The notes under the pieces were generated by a model. It was not told the origin of the DNA. It did not search any database and worked only from the letters and a program-made list of their open reading frames with translations. This document shows, in pieces, positions 21,301 to 33,830 of a stretch of DNA of 64,000 nucleotides. A program made the translations under genes and the position numbers. How positions within the stretch are numbered: the first letter of the stretch is position 1; every line of letters begins with the position of its first letter. Origin of the DNA: Pleurotus ostreatus/Saccharomyces cerevisiae fusant (Eukaryota > Opisthokonta); NCBI GenBank assembly GCA_024196135.1, contig JAMQCK010000004.1, forward strand, positions 1 through 64,000. The letters run 5' to 3'.

Positions 21301-22064
21301 CCAGGTCTTGAGCCGCACACCATCGCTCTAAGCTGACTATACGTGTGTTTCTCACTCGCACATCGCTGCGTTCCTCACCTGCTCGAAAAGGTACGTTATC
21401 CCTCGTAATAATTACCCACCATATGTTCATCTCCTCAGCCACTCGACGCCAACCACCCGTCTCCAACGCTGGCAAAGCCTTCCTCGCTCGCCACAGCAAT
21501 TCTCGGTCTCTTGTCTGTGCTCCGCTGTCCTCCACATTCTCCATCACATTCGTGGCGTCCATGGCAGCGAAGGCCGTCTGCGTTCACGACCAGCACAGCG
21601 CAGCACTTGTGGCGTCATTAATATCCTAAAAGCTGTAAGGAGCTCTAAAGACTGATCTCAGTAATGATGCCCTCGAACGACCACTTGCTGTATGTCCTCA
21701 AAGTCGACCTACTCCACTCGAAGAATACCTTCGCACCCTCTGAGACGCTGCTGCTGCAATCGAACGGTCTCCCTGGGTACTCGGCGACTAGCGCATCGGA
21801 GCTTACCTGCTTTAAGGGCTTGCCTACTCGGTACATCGTTCTTTGTTTTCCTACTCGGCGACTCGCTCGGTACGCGCCGAAGAGCCTCCTGTCGATTGTA
21901 GCCTTGCCGGCGTATAGCCTGCGAAGCTTGTTCACGACGCATTCAAATTGCGCGACGATACAATAGGTCGCGTCCTTATTAGCGCTACAGCAGCTACAAA
22001 GTGCACATAAACAGATAGATACAAGGAGGGCGGCATCCTGGCATCGGAAAAGACCCTGTCTCCA
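21301..22064. other. Gap between the GT1 pseudogene and SPO22
   Basis: A minus-strand frame at 21645-21935 (MNKLRRLYAGKATIDRRLFG) has a protein-like composition but no recognisable domain. It includes two copies of a TCGCCGAGTA motif. I do not call it a gene. Confidence 0.3.
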
Positions 22065-25000
22065 TCACTGTCGCGCGCAACGCTCCAAGAGGCTCGAGTA
22101 AGCCGCAGATATCTGCGAAGTAGAGGAACGAAGGTCAGTCAGAGTTAGCGCAATAGCCAAGAAGTCGGTCGAGCAGCGTAGCAGGATAGTGCGTAGGCGA
22201 GTCGGGAGGTAGCGCTGTCAGCCCAAGAAGGTACGATGCGTCGACGAGAGCGCGGAGAGGACGCAAGAAAGTCGAGACGTCCACAAAATCAAGAGCAAGG
22301 AGCAAAGCCTTCGCAAGCGACCGACCACAGGCGATCCGGGAGACCAAGATAACACAGCGCCAGCAACACTGTCCGAGATGCAGTACCTTCTCGCCGCGCT
22401 CCTGCCCGCCGGGGACGAACTTGCATAGTTGAGTCGCAGCCTCGAACCATCGTTTCGCTTCGTCCAGTATCGACGCCCTATGAAGCCGCCAGAAGTCGAA
22501 CACAGTCAGTAACGCAAGTCAAACATTATCACGCACTCGAAACACTCGTAGCCCGTGTTGTACGCCGTGCTCAGGAGCCAGAAGCGCTCATCCATGGGGT
22601 ACGCCTGCTCGCAAAGGTCAGTCTCGCCCTCCGTCGAATCCATCGCCAGGACCAAGCCAATTCACATCGTCGCCCTCGTTGTTTTCCTCGATAACGCCGA
22701 CGGCTTGCTCGACATAACCAATGGCTTTCAGCCGATCCGCTGGCTCCGACCGGGCGAGCATGATGGTGCATATCGCCCGGAGCCAGCGAGAGAATTTGTT
22801 TACGGCTAGAGCGCCGTGGTCGAGGCTTGCGCGCAGGATAGCCTAGGCAAGAATCAGCACAAAATCCTAAATCGGCATCTCGTGCAGATGCGGCACGAAG
22901 CAAGCGGATCCGACAGTCGTCGGGGCGATACAGACGACTCGAATCACTCACCTCGAGCACCTTATGCAACACTACCCGAGTCGCTCAGCGGTAGACGCCG
23001 TGATGCACCGAACCACGTACCGTTGACAGGGCAGTCTTCATCTGCCCACTGTACTACGAAGTCAGTTCATACACCACCGCTCGCCGATAGCCACGTACCG
23101 CAAGATCCGCCAAAGCCTCGAAGGTATCTACGGCCATGGGTCCGGCACTCGTTACATCCTGGAACGCTATTAGCGTCGTCGACTAAACTTACCCGCAAGA
23201 ACATACCCCAACGAGCTTCCCAAACGAGTCCCACTCCTTCAGGTGGACGTACATCTCGGCCTGGAAGACATGCAACGCGTGCACGAAGTACTGCACGCGG
23301 CTGAGCTCCTCCTCCGCGACTAAGACATCTTTAGCGAGAATGTCCGCTATGCGGTTCTGGCATATGAGAAGGCCGTCGGCCACGTCTCGTAGGGCGTTAA
23401 CCTTGAGGGCATCAGCAACGTGCGGGCATGTTGACAAACCGTGGCAAGCGCACGTCGAGCTTCCCGCTTGAGGAGATGGTCGCCCGGAGGGCGAACACTA
23501 GGCGAGTTAGCCTTCCCGAGCGGTCGACCTTGCGAATGATACGTACCGCGTCCGCATATGGCACAGAAGGAGGCGTTAGCGAGATACAAGTACTGATCTC
23601 TGTCAACCTCGACCGGCGACTCCTTGACGCTGATGTCGAGAAGCTGTAGTAACCGTCAATAATCCATACATCGCAAAGTTCATCGGCTGAGGTCTACCTC
23701 CGAAGCGACCTCGAATAGCTGCGCGACGCGATCCGCATCCTCCCATTCCGTGCAGCCCTGGACTGCCGCATTGTACGCGGTCCGCCAGAGCCAGCCGACA
23801 TCTTTGTTGATGAGATGCAGGGCCTTGCGCTCGCATGCCGTCTGCACCAAAATCCGAGCTAAGCGAAGGATTAGTTACGCGCTCTGCGAAGTGCCGGCGC
23901 GCGTACCAGTCCGGAAGTGGCCGATGGCGGTGTCGACGAGCACGTTCCTATGCACGCCAGCGTCAGCACGCGGTGCGCCTCGTCAACCGTACGACAACCA
24001 TTACCTGACAGCCATAGGCTCAGCCAGCAGGCTGAAGACGAGCCGGATGATGCACCGGATGAGGTTGATGGCTTCGACCGCGGCTTCGCCTTCAGTGTTG
24101 CCTACTTTGAGGGTGCGAAGGAGCGCCTCCAACACCGCAAGCAACACGGGCCTCGATTCCGCCTGGTGGGTTAGCTGCGTCGCGAGAAGGAGCATCTTGC
24201 GGTCAAAGTCCGGGCTCTGCACCATATCCTGAACCGCCTGAATGGCTGGATCGAGGGTGGCCATCAACACGCGGCCGTCGCTGAGTTCATGGCCCACGGA
24301 CCTTCATCATCGAGCCCTGTACACGGCTCTGGCGTGAGCCCGGTGGAGAGAACGCGCAGATGACATGCAAGTACCTTGTCGAACCGCGCACAGCAGCGCC
24401 ACGTAATGGGTCGCCGCCTGCTTTGGGGGGCACCTGCGCACGGTCACCGCCGCACGCGCGTATTCGGCGTTCTCGAGGAAGCACAGCGCCGCTTTGCGTA
24501 GGCACTTGGGCATGCTCGCGGGGCTATTAGTCTGGAAGAGGGCGTGGCTGCCGACGAGGTACCAGTCGGCAGCCTTCGCCCACTGCTTCGCGCGGTACTG
24601 GCGGTCACCGAACTGCCATATCAGCTAGATCGATGGGCTCATCAGGCCCGCATCCGAACGCCGCCAGAGTCACGCGTACCGTGAGACACGCGACCGTGGG
24701 CGTACTCAGTAGCCCGAAGCCGCTCTCGTGCACGGCTAGTGCGGTTAGTCAGCGCCAGGGGTAGGTCAATAGAGGCGGAACGCGGCGCACCCGTGAAAGC
24801 CGCAGTAGCAGATCGAATAGCGCGTGCGTGATCGGGGTCCTTCGACGCTGAAAACAGCATGGACAGCAGCAAGCGGTCCACGTACTCCGCCTTGATGTTC
24901 TTTGTTTGCAGCGCCCGCTCGATACAATACTGCGTGGCGTTGATCAAGAGGGCCCTGCAGACATGAGCGCCCTTCTAGCGACGCCGCGGCTGAGGAGACT

Positions 25001-26895
25001 TACATATGCTGATGGAGTGTTCGAAGATCCTGCAGGATACTGACGAGTTCAACAGCCTCATCACGTTCCCAGGTACGAGGCACTCACTCTGTTACCGAGG
25101 TTTCCGTCCACTCCATGTGGTCAATGATGGTCTTGTAGGCTTGGGAGCGACAATAGGTTAGCCTACAAGCGGACGCCACCATCTCACGACAACTTACTGT
25201 CTAGCAAGATAGATTCTCCCGCTTCGCGACGCTTCAGAACCGCTAGCTTAAGCCAGCGCAACTCTTGGTAGCCAATATCGGACTGCGGTGGCGGTAAGCC
25301 TCATCAACAAGCGGGGTACAAAACCTTACCTGGTCTTGACTGGCGTCAACAAGAGGCCATACTTCCTCAAGCGTCGCCTCTGCCCTATCGTAAGATCCGG
25401 AAATGTAGTATGTCCTACCTGCGAGGTTTCAGAGAGTCCGATGCCAGCGACGCTCGAAAGGCAGGACAAACCGAGCGTCCGAAGGACCGAGATCTGTTGC
25501 TCATCAGCCCGCGTTCGGCGTGAGGAACACTACACGCGCCTTCAGATCGGCTATCGCTGCTGTTGAGGGTCCCTCCAATTGGTCGGCGATACTGAACGCC
25601 TTCTGAAGCCACACGATCGCGAGCGATGCTTTCCCATCCTCCGCGCCGACTTGGTCCTTCAGTACAGTCTTCCCGATGTCGTAGAGTTTGAAGGCAAGGC
25701 GTTCGCGCTGAGAACGGCGGGATGTTACCGAGCTTCCGACCGCGAGAAACACGGCTTACGACATAATTGGGAAGCTTGCTCAAACGGTCCTCGTCTGGGA
25801 GCGCAGCGCGTGAACCGGCAAGAACTCGCGCGGATGAATGAGATATCAATCTACCAGTTATTTTCCGCGACATGTATTCCGCAAGCGTAAGGTTCCCTTC
25901 GCGCCACGCCTAGTAATATCGGCTTGATCAGGATGTAGACGGGAAGGCAAGGCAACAGTAACGTACGGTTTCCATCCTGCTGGTGAAGTAAATGGCTGTC
26001 GCGGCTGCCTTGCTCTGCTTCTGCTGTCCATCCGGGTCTTCCGCGAACCGTAGAAGCTCTTCAAACTGCGAGGGAACTCATCAGCACGTCTGTGAGTCAG
26101 AGAGTCGCATGGGCGAAGGCGCACTTTAGCGGCACTAGTGAGGACGGCGTTCGCAGCTGCGGGCTGACCCAACTCTGATGTCAGACGAGCCGTTCACGTT
26201 AGTTCATCACTGTAGGACCGAGAGCTAGGCGACGTACCCGACAGCGAAGTGCCCGTCTTGCTGGCTATCTGCAGTATGTGGACCAGGCCTGCGGTCACAC
26301 CGGGTAAGTATGAAGGAAGGCGCAGCGTGGCAGACAAAACTTGCTCTCGATGGAAGGCTTCGCCTCGAGGCCGGCCTCAATGAGGCGGAAAGCGGCTACC
26401 CTTACTGTACACAAAGCCAATCAGTGGGAAAACCCGTGTATGGGAAGTAGGGTGCACGCATACGGGATGCGATAATGGCGCGGCCGTCGTCTTCCGGAGT
26501 CCGCCGCACGGTGCCGGCGATGTTCCATAGATTGACACCTGTGGACCGGGGCAGCGCATCCTCATTGAGTGCCACGCTTATATCCCGTGCGAACATGACT
26601 GCACACACCGTCTTGATCTAACTTGTCCGCAAGGGGAACGCAAGCCCTGTCGTTGGACTTGGAGCGTAGTTCTGAGAACGCTTCGGCGAGGGATGAAAGG
26701 CGATCCAAGTCCTTCACGAGGGTCGGTCTTGCGCCGACATTCACATCGTCCAATTGCGGCTTGATCTTGATTAAGAGATCTAGCCCGAGAACGTCAGGCG
26801 CAGCGAGGCTGGGCGCGAGGGGGTCCCTCACCCTTGATCTTGGTAAAAGCCTCCTGCATATCATCCCCCTCCAAGGGTCGCTTGCGCGCCGACAT
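22065..26895 (-). CDS. SPO22: Meiosis protein SPO22/ZIP4-like
   Basis: Spo22/Zip4 is a TPR-repeat scaffold of the ZMM group that promotes crossover formation on meiotic chromosomes. The start is the ATG at 26895 (MSARKRPLEGDDMQEAFTKI), spliced to DLLIKIKPQLDDV. Family-like blocks follow: LAEAFSELRSKSNDRACVPL, ADKLDQDG joined to VNLWNIAGTVR, VAAFRLIEAGLEAKPSIESK, EDRLSKLPNYV joined to RERLAFKLYDIGKTVLKD, AIVWLQKAFSIADQLEG, YCIERALQTKNIKAEYVDRL, QWAKAADWYLVGSHALFQTN, LRKAALCFLENAEYARAAVT, PDFDRKMLLLATQLTHQAES, VEVDRDQYLYLANASFCAIC, RVQYFVHALHVFQAEMYVHL, DERFWLLSTAYNTGYECF and a last exon ending SAAYSSLLERCARQ with stop at 22065-22067. Many short exons (more than 15) are implied; I checked only some junctions. 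No break was seen, so the gene looks intact. Confidence 0.88.
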
Positions 26896-29800
26896 GGTCC
26901 AGGTCCCGGCGAAACGGGGTACGAGTCCGCGCTGGCAGGAAACAAAAGCACATTTGGTCACAGCGCGTACGTGATGTGACGGGACGCGTCCCCACGTGCT
27001 GATGGCGCCAATTTGTGGCGCAACCGGTTCGAACGCCGCGCCGGACCCCGGTTCGACTTGAATTGTTCGAACGAGGTCCTGCCTTCCACCATGATCCCGC
27101 CACGATCTCGCGCCGTGATTGCAGTCTTGATTGAAAGACCCTGTGTTCTGCAACCTTCAGGGCGAAGTGGGACTTTTTCTCGTAAGATCTGATTTTCCTC
27201 ACGTCCCTATCCTGTAACCGTTGTGTATTTTCTTCATGTGCTGATCCAGAAGGACCTGCGCTATCCTAAATCCCAACTCCGACAGCCGATCCCAGCGGCA
27301 CCGATCTCTTTGTCTCGCATACTTCTGGTCCCCGTCTCCAGCGGGCCAGCATAGGCCCATTGTAATCAGGTAACCATGACAGAAGCGTCCAATTTCGCCG
27401 CGAACGGCCTTGCGCGCGGTCAGTCGCATCGATCCCAGCTCGGTGCCACCAAACCGCGGCTGGTCAGCGGGTAGCGCGCATCACTGGGTACGCACGACTC
27501 CCCTCGCTAGTCCATCGTCCACACCGCTCCCCGGACGCATTAACAAAGGAGGCGGCCTCATAGGCTTTCAGGAACTTTCATATTCGCTGCAAGTCTGACG
27601 TCTGCGCCGTCGGGGTGGTGATTTCCTACGCGCCAGAGTCCATCCGCACAGTTCCGCGCCAGCGCAAGATAAGGGAGCTTTTGCTCCATGTCGTCCGCCA
27701 CAGAGAGCCTTCTGGCCGCCGTACTTCTCGAGTATATGTCCGCTATACAGTACATCTGCCTCTCGGAGCCGCAATCTCTCGGCTAGCCCCGAACGACAGG
27801 TTCTTTCTCACGACCTGGACTCTTTCTTGCGCCCAGGGGCCGCATCGCCCCGAGGTCATCATCCCTTCGCAGGCCCAACATGGTCTTCCGACGATAGCGC
27901 CCACAGCTAACTCCGACCCCTCACTTCGCGCTGTCAGTGTCCATCTCGACTGTAATCTTCGCGCGCCGAGCCCCTCTTCCTCTCCTTCCGCAAGTCTTCC
28001 TCTTCCGTTCTCCTGCAAACCCCTCAAAGTCAGACCTGGGGGCTGATGAATGTCACCGCCATCGCCCGTATGGGTCCTTGGGATGCCATTGCCACCTCCC
28101 GTATGACCGTCATCGCCATCCCCCGTATCTCCGGCCTACCGCGATTCTGAGCCCTCTGCACGCAGTGCCCCCCGAGGGTCCTCTATTACGCTCCCCCTGC
28201 TCCCCCCTTCGCAAATCGCGCAGAGGGGCCGCTATACATTCTCCCGCAGTGGCAGCGGACAACCCTACCCTGTCTGCCGCCCTGGCCGAGCCCGCTCGGC
28301 GCTGGACCACGATGATGACGCAGACGACCCGAGCGCCCACATCCGTCATTACTGCACTGGATCAAACAGAACCACACTAACGCTCGCCTTCTCTCCTTCA
28401 CGCACATGGAGGGAAACCGTATTTCTTTGTTTGGCTTTGGTAGTCGCATAGCGACTTGTTTGGCTATCGCAATTGTCGTCTGCAAGTTCTCCCGCTTGCC
28501 CATTGAGTCTCAAGAGGAAACAGGCAGTGAATCTGGTGCGAGAACGGCATTCCGTCTGGCGCAGAAGCACCACCCCACAGCCCGAGTCTGAGATGCAGCC
28601 TGCAACAAGCCAGATGCAGCCGCCGACAAGCTGTAGACGTCCAATCCAACATGCGAAACGACGACCCTCGGCAGCCGCGCGACACAAGACAACGGGAAGA
28701 TTCGCGAATGGGTGGCTGGATGGACGGATCGAGGGATGGAATTACCGCTGGAACCTGTGGCGGCGGGTGCGTATTTCAGATCCTGCTGCGCGGACAGTCG
28801 CTGCATCTGACGGGCGGTCACTGCATCTGGTGCGTGGGTACGTGTGCCTTTTGTTGTGGGCCGAATGGGGTAAGGGCGGGAGCCTAAGTCTGAGGGCGCG
28901 TGCACGAAGAGGGACTTGGGGAGATGAGGCGGAGGGTTCGGGATGCTGTACAGATCCCTCATACGACGGAAGTGGAAGTAGAAGGTAGGTAGGTAGGTAT
29001 AGGTACAATGCCACTAATCAGCGAAGCGGGGGGTTAAGCGAACGCAGGATCGCATCGCTTGCCGACCTTCGTTGTCTTTCCTGATGCTTGCCTGAATCTG
29101 TTGCCTCTTCCCGCCCGCCGTCCGTCATGATCTCCCTTCCCGCCACGATCTCCTTCCGCCGCCGTACCGCATGTCGCGCCGAGCCGAACCACCACCATCA
29201 TCATATCGCATGTCATACGCAATGCAACGACGGAAACGGACGACGGAAGTTTCTGATTGTGCCGATGTCTATTGGACCGCGACGATGTACCGGACGCGAC
29301 GATGCCAATTGGACTGCAGGACTCTATACATTCCCGCCACGAGGAGCGCCCGCCATTACCGGGCCCCGGCTACGCACCCACCGGCTATCGAGGCGAGGTA
29401 AAACATACCAAAACACGGACATACGAGGCCATGGCGCGAAAGGACCTGCCCATCGCCCGGCGCCCTGATGTGGTCGTGTGCGCGCTGATGTTGACGGACG
29501 CGCTCGAGGCGAGGCAAACGGGCACCAGAGTCACGGCGTGAAAAATGGAGTACGGAGTACTCTATGTACGAGACACATAAGCCAGCGAGGCGAGCAATAG
29601 AATACGTACACTGTATAATGCAACAATGCATGAGGTGGTATGCAACGGGCGGGCGATGATTGTAATGTTGGCAGTTGACGGAACTTGGGTCCTTGGAATA
29701 AACAGGTGGATGCGTGATGGAATAAACAACTGGTGCGGATGCAGGTGGTTCGTACGGTAGGTAATAATGATCATGCCGGTCGAATTGAATGGGACTATGG

Positions 29801-30013
29801 GTGTATGCGTCGAATGCAGCGGGGATCGGATTGGTAGTGATGATATGCAGCAATAAAGGTGAAGAGGTGAACAAGGCTCGGGTAATGCAGCGGAGGGAGA
29901 GGATGAGATACGAGTATAGAGGATAAGTCAGGTGTCGCCCAGAGAGAAGAAACTTCACGCCCGTAACGTATAAGGAAGACCCTAAAGTACTTGGAACGTC
30001 GCGATGATGATGA
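26896..30013. other. 3.1 kb without a confident gene
   Basis: Frames up to about 170 codons occur on both strands but overlap each other, are Arg/Pro/Ser-rich and lack domains. Around 28047-28130 there is a degenerate repeat of GCCATCGCC...CCCGTAT type. A four-unit AGGT microsatellite lies at about 28983. Around 28590-28625 GATGCAGCC recurs. The right end is probably the 3' untranslated region of the cyclin gene. Confidence 0.35.
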
Positions 30014-32284
30014 TTAGTAGACCCGGCGTCGCGTCCGGTAGTAGTCGAAGTCATTAGGCGAGGCCGACGGCGGGTAGCGGCCTGCAGCGGGACTAGAGTA
30101 GCGGTCTGCACCGGGGAGAGGATAGCGTGAGGGACTGGGGTAGAACTGAAGCACGCCGGGCGGCCCCGCATTGGCGAACGGCGCGAACTGGACGGACATC
30201 GGCGACGGCGAGTATTGCTGCTGCTGTGACGGCGGCGGCGCGTACCGCACTGGCGATGGCGTGTAGAACGGCGCCGCGTCCTCCGGCATGGTCTCCGAGT
30301 GCGGTGACGGGTATGCGGGGGCGGGCGGTCGGGTCCACTCGGTCTCGTTGAAGTGCGGGAGGGTGTTGATGGCGGGAAGGGCGGAGGCGTTGCACGAGTG
30401 CATGGGAGGGAGAGCGGAAGTGGAGGGGAACGACGAGATCGCCGGTAGGTGCACGCCATTCGGGCTTGTCTGCGCTGAGTGGACCATCATGGGCAGCGAC
30501 GGCAACGTCTGGACGTAGTGCTGCGCGAAAGTCGCCGGGGGTGGAGGGTGGTAGCACCGTAGCCGGGCTTTGCGCGTGCGCTCCTCCTCGCTGTCTGTCG
30601 GTGACGAGGCGAGGGTGTAGAAGTACATTTGCTGAAGAATCGTCAGTACGATGAGCCGCCCGAGATGATAAGCAAAACGTACCTGAGGCACTACAGACTG
30701 CTTCGTCCCGTCGTAGGTATATGCGCTCGACAACGTCGACTGCCGCTGTGGCGTGATACGCTGCGGCGGTGGCAGCCTGTTGCTCTGCGGAGGTGTTGAC
30801 GGTCGTGAGTGCACCGACAACCGCGCAAACGACGACGACGGGTCCATCGGCGAGTCGAGCAGCATCTTCGAGAACTGCGACAACTGGTCCATCGGCGAAG
30901 CGGCCGCACCCGCGTTCGCGGTCTGCGGGTACTCCGGAATCTGCAGCGAGATGCTCGCGCGCTTCGACGGCAGGTCGCTGAACGTCGCGCTCGTCGGCGA
31001 GAACGCTGCAGACGCCACGCGCTTCGACCCGGACGCGGGCTGGAGTGGCGGACTTGGGCCGTACGACATAGGAGGCTGCTCGACAGGTCGCGGTGGACTC
31101 GACGCGTCCTGCTGCCAGCCAGCGATCGCGTAGCCTCTTGAGCGTGCGACCTCGGAGCTCCGCGGGGATGTCGAGCGCGTCCTGTGCCACCGTTCGCGCC
31201 GTGAGGAGTACTCGCGCGATGCTGATGCCGGTGCTGGACGACCGCTCCGTCCCCGAGTCATCGACCGGCCCTTGCGGAACTGGCGGAGGGCGACCTGCTT
31301 CGCGGAGACAAGCCCGCGAAGGAGCTGTACCCATGACTCGAAGTCGCGCTGGTGGACGTAGAGGTTGTAGTCGACGCCCTCGAGGAATTCCCGCTCCATG
31401 CGGTTAATCTGCTCCATGCCGATCCCAGAGACGTCTGACCAAGTCTTGTTCGTGTATGTGTTGCTAGTGGCGCGTCAGTGCACAGCGTAGAGGGGGAGTG
31501 GGGGCCACGCACTCATCCAAGAACTTGTTCGCCATCATGAGCCCAGCCACCGCTATCCTGAACTCGCTGCCCGCCTGCGCGGGTGTCCGTGCCTTCGTCC
31601 GTAATCGTCGAATGTAGAAGAGGGAGAGCACGATCACAGAGTGCGAGACCTGAGTCGTCTCGAGCAGCTTCTGCATGAACTGGACGAATATAGGGGAGGG
31701 GTTGAGTTGGAGTATTTGCGAGGATGTCGGTCGCGTGAAGGGCGCGTCGGTGGGGGATGGGTACGCGTCTTCTGGTCGTGGGGAGGTGTCGGTGGCGAAC
31801 CAGAGCCAGCAGACCATCTCGCAGGCCTTCTCCGCAATCAGGCGCGCGTTCATGGTGCGATCGTAGTTGAACCAGTCGATGTCGAACAGGTCCTGCTGGT
31901 CTGAGGGGGGAAGGGGCGCGTCGCACTCGAGCATGGGCGCGTCATCGAGAGAGGGAGGGTCGGTGGTGATGATTGGTGCGAGATTAGGGGACGTATACTT
32001 GTAGTCGTCCGGCGGTGTCACTAATGAGTAGTGCGCGCGTTAACAAGAGATCGGGAAGTAGGGGTGGGCTACGCACATGGTGGCCTGCGGTCGAAGGACG
32101 CGATGGGCGGCAAGTGCACCTGTGCACTCGTCGTCTTGCGCTGCTCGAAGGTGGTGGTGAGCGGTGGCGTGAGGAGTTCGTGCTTGGTCGGGCGCCACAT
32201 CGAGCAGGACGGGATGAGTTCGGTGGGTAGGGGAGGAAGAGTGTTGGGTGTGTGTGGCAACGACGGTGGCGTGTAGATCGCCAT
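30014..32284 (-). CDS. Pcl/Pho80-family cyclin with long disordered tail
   Basis: This is a cyclin of the Pho85-interacting (PF08613) type, expected to activate a Pho85/PHOA-like CDK in cell-cycle, morphogenesis or nutrient control. Four exons (32077-32284, 31513-32020, 30683-31463, 30014-30631) give 704 residues in an exact frame. The cyclin box spans about residues 95-275: DWFNYDRTMNARLIAEKACE, SPIFVQFMQKLLETTQVSHS, VIVLSLFYIRRLR, FRIAVAGLMMANKFLDD joined to NTYTNKTWSDVSGIGMEQIN, and RMEREFLEGVDYNLYVHQRD. The NKFLDDNTYTNKTW signature favours a Pcl1/2-like rather than a strict Pho80 member. The rest is Pro/Ser-rich, with many SP/TP sites that could be CDK targets, and ends DYYRTRRRVY. The intron at 31464-31512 splits Asp in the signature. 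A conserved nuclear signal was not identified. Confidence 0.9.
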
Positions 32285-33287
32285 CGTGTTGAGAAAGCAG
32301 AGACGGCGGAGAGGAGGAGCGGGAGGGAGAGGCCATTCTTATTTAAATTGGAACAGTGATTAAAGCGGTATAGGATTAGGCGGAAGATGTGCATTTGCCG
32401 CCTGGAGACAAACAGGGGAAGGCGAACACGCCCCAATCTGGCAACCGCCAATCTGACCCGAACCCCCGAGCCGCGCCAGATGTCCGCTTTTGGACAGCCG
32501 AGTTCGCAGATTGATGCAGCTTGATCGCAAATAAGATTTCGTCCCCCTCAACAGATTCCTCAGATCGCCCCTGCCCCCGCTCGGCATCCTCGGCCACCGG
32601 GTCCATCCTGGCGTGAAACAGGAGCGCGTGACGCGGACTGACTTTACTCCCCAGAAAACCCCCCTTAACCTCGACAAACGCCAGCCTTTACCTCATTTTC
32701 CCGATCATCCCCGCTTCGGTCCTCCCTCCGCGCACACCCACACTCTCGCGCGCGCTGCACCACACCTGGGATACAATATTCCCCGGCGCGTACTGCAGGA
32801 ATATCGTGAGATTATTTTGGATAAGCGAAGCATAAAGGCGACGCGTGATTCGTGATCTTATGGGTGGCATATTGGTCGGTACGGCCTCCGATTGGCTGGG
32901 CCTCGATATGCCTTTTCAATCAACCCGCGGTCTTTATTGAAAGCTGATGCAGAATATACCCACAATAAACGTGCAGTAAGCGCCGGGGAACATTGAATCC
33001 TAGGTGTGGTGCTGCTCCTCTCGTGCAGAAGCCGCCAGCAGCCAGCATCAGCTCCCCGTCGCCCCATCACCTCGCCATCTTACCGCCGGCCATGCGCCTC
33101 CCTCTGTCCTGCGCCCAGAGCGCCGTCATCTGGGAGCGTGTGGCTCCTTGACGTTGATTGGAATCGTCCGATGTTCTGTGTTTAGCCTGCTCGCAATCTT
33201 CAGCCGCACCTCCTCCTATATGTTATTCTGCGTCCTTCCTCGTCGAAAATCGCAAACATCATCGAACTACTGCCGACATGAGCCGCG
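32285..33287. other. Upstream region of the cyclin gene
   Basis: It should contain the cyclin promoter. A minus-strand pyrimidine-rich stretch (CTCTCCCTCCCGCTCC type) lies at about 32300-32335. No gene is visible. Confidence 0.4.
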
Positions 33288-33830
33288 ATGTCTCGCGTCA
33301 GGCCGGAGTCCCCAGTAAACAATACAGCAACGACTAGAAGGCGCCGCGTGTCACGTTATGAATTCAGTGCAGCTCCATCAAGCCACGGGCCACGGCCTGC
33401 CGCAACCAGCACCGTACGGCCCTCGCGTGAATTCCCGGCCTTGCATGGGAGCCGCACACATCACTCTTACAGCTGTGGCCCTCTTCTGCCTTCGCTAACT
33501 AGCGAATCCCCGGATGGATGGGCTCTGCATTCACTGTATTATGAGAAACTTACCTACAGCCCAAGCCCTATTCGAGCGTCACCATTAGTCCCCATCCATC
33601 GACGCAGCGCGTCGTCGAAGAGGAAGCGAGCGCCACGAGCACCGGCCGCGCGTGTTCCCGGATATCGGCCCCGAGCCCATCTCAATAGCCGCGTACGTAA
33701 GGGGAAAGGGCGTGCCATTCTATCAGAACCTCGCAGGGTGAAGACAGCCCAGAAGACAGCGCTCCTGTGTGTTGTTGTCCGATGTCTTGTCGTCGACGAG
33801 AATGTACACGGCCTGATCGCATGCACATGA
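33288..33830 (+). CDS. Uncertain basic hypothetical protein
   Basis: An uninterrupted 180-codon frame starts MSRVRPESPVNNTATTRRRR. It is Arg/Ser/Pro-rich and carries a basic cluster (SSKRKRAPRAP) and GYRPRAHLNSRVRKGKGRAI. Nothing resembles a known domain. It could be a disordered nuclear protein or a chance frame in GC-rich DNA. Confidence 0.25.
   Translation: MSRVRPESPVNNTATTRRRRVSRYEFSAAPSSHGPRPAATSTVRPSREFPALHGSRTHHSYSCGPLLPSLTSESPDGWALHSLYYEKLTYSPSPIRASPLVPIHRRSASSKRKRAPRAPAARVPGYRPRAHLNSRVRKGKGRAILSEPRRVKTAQKTALLCVVVRCLVVDENVHGLIACT

Noticed and set aside
27615..28046. 143-codon plus-strand frame
   Set aside because: It overlaps a minus-strand frame at 27743-28027, has no domain and no recognisable homology.
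28983..29003. AGGT microsatellite
   Set aside because: Only about four units, common in any genome and with no sign of function.
29356..30459. 367-codon minus-strand frame overlapping the cyclin 3' end
   Set aside because: It overlaps the last cyclin exon in another frame, and the cyclin frame there is continuous with the conserved exons.
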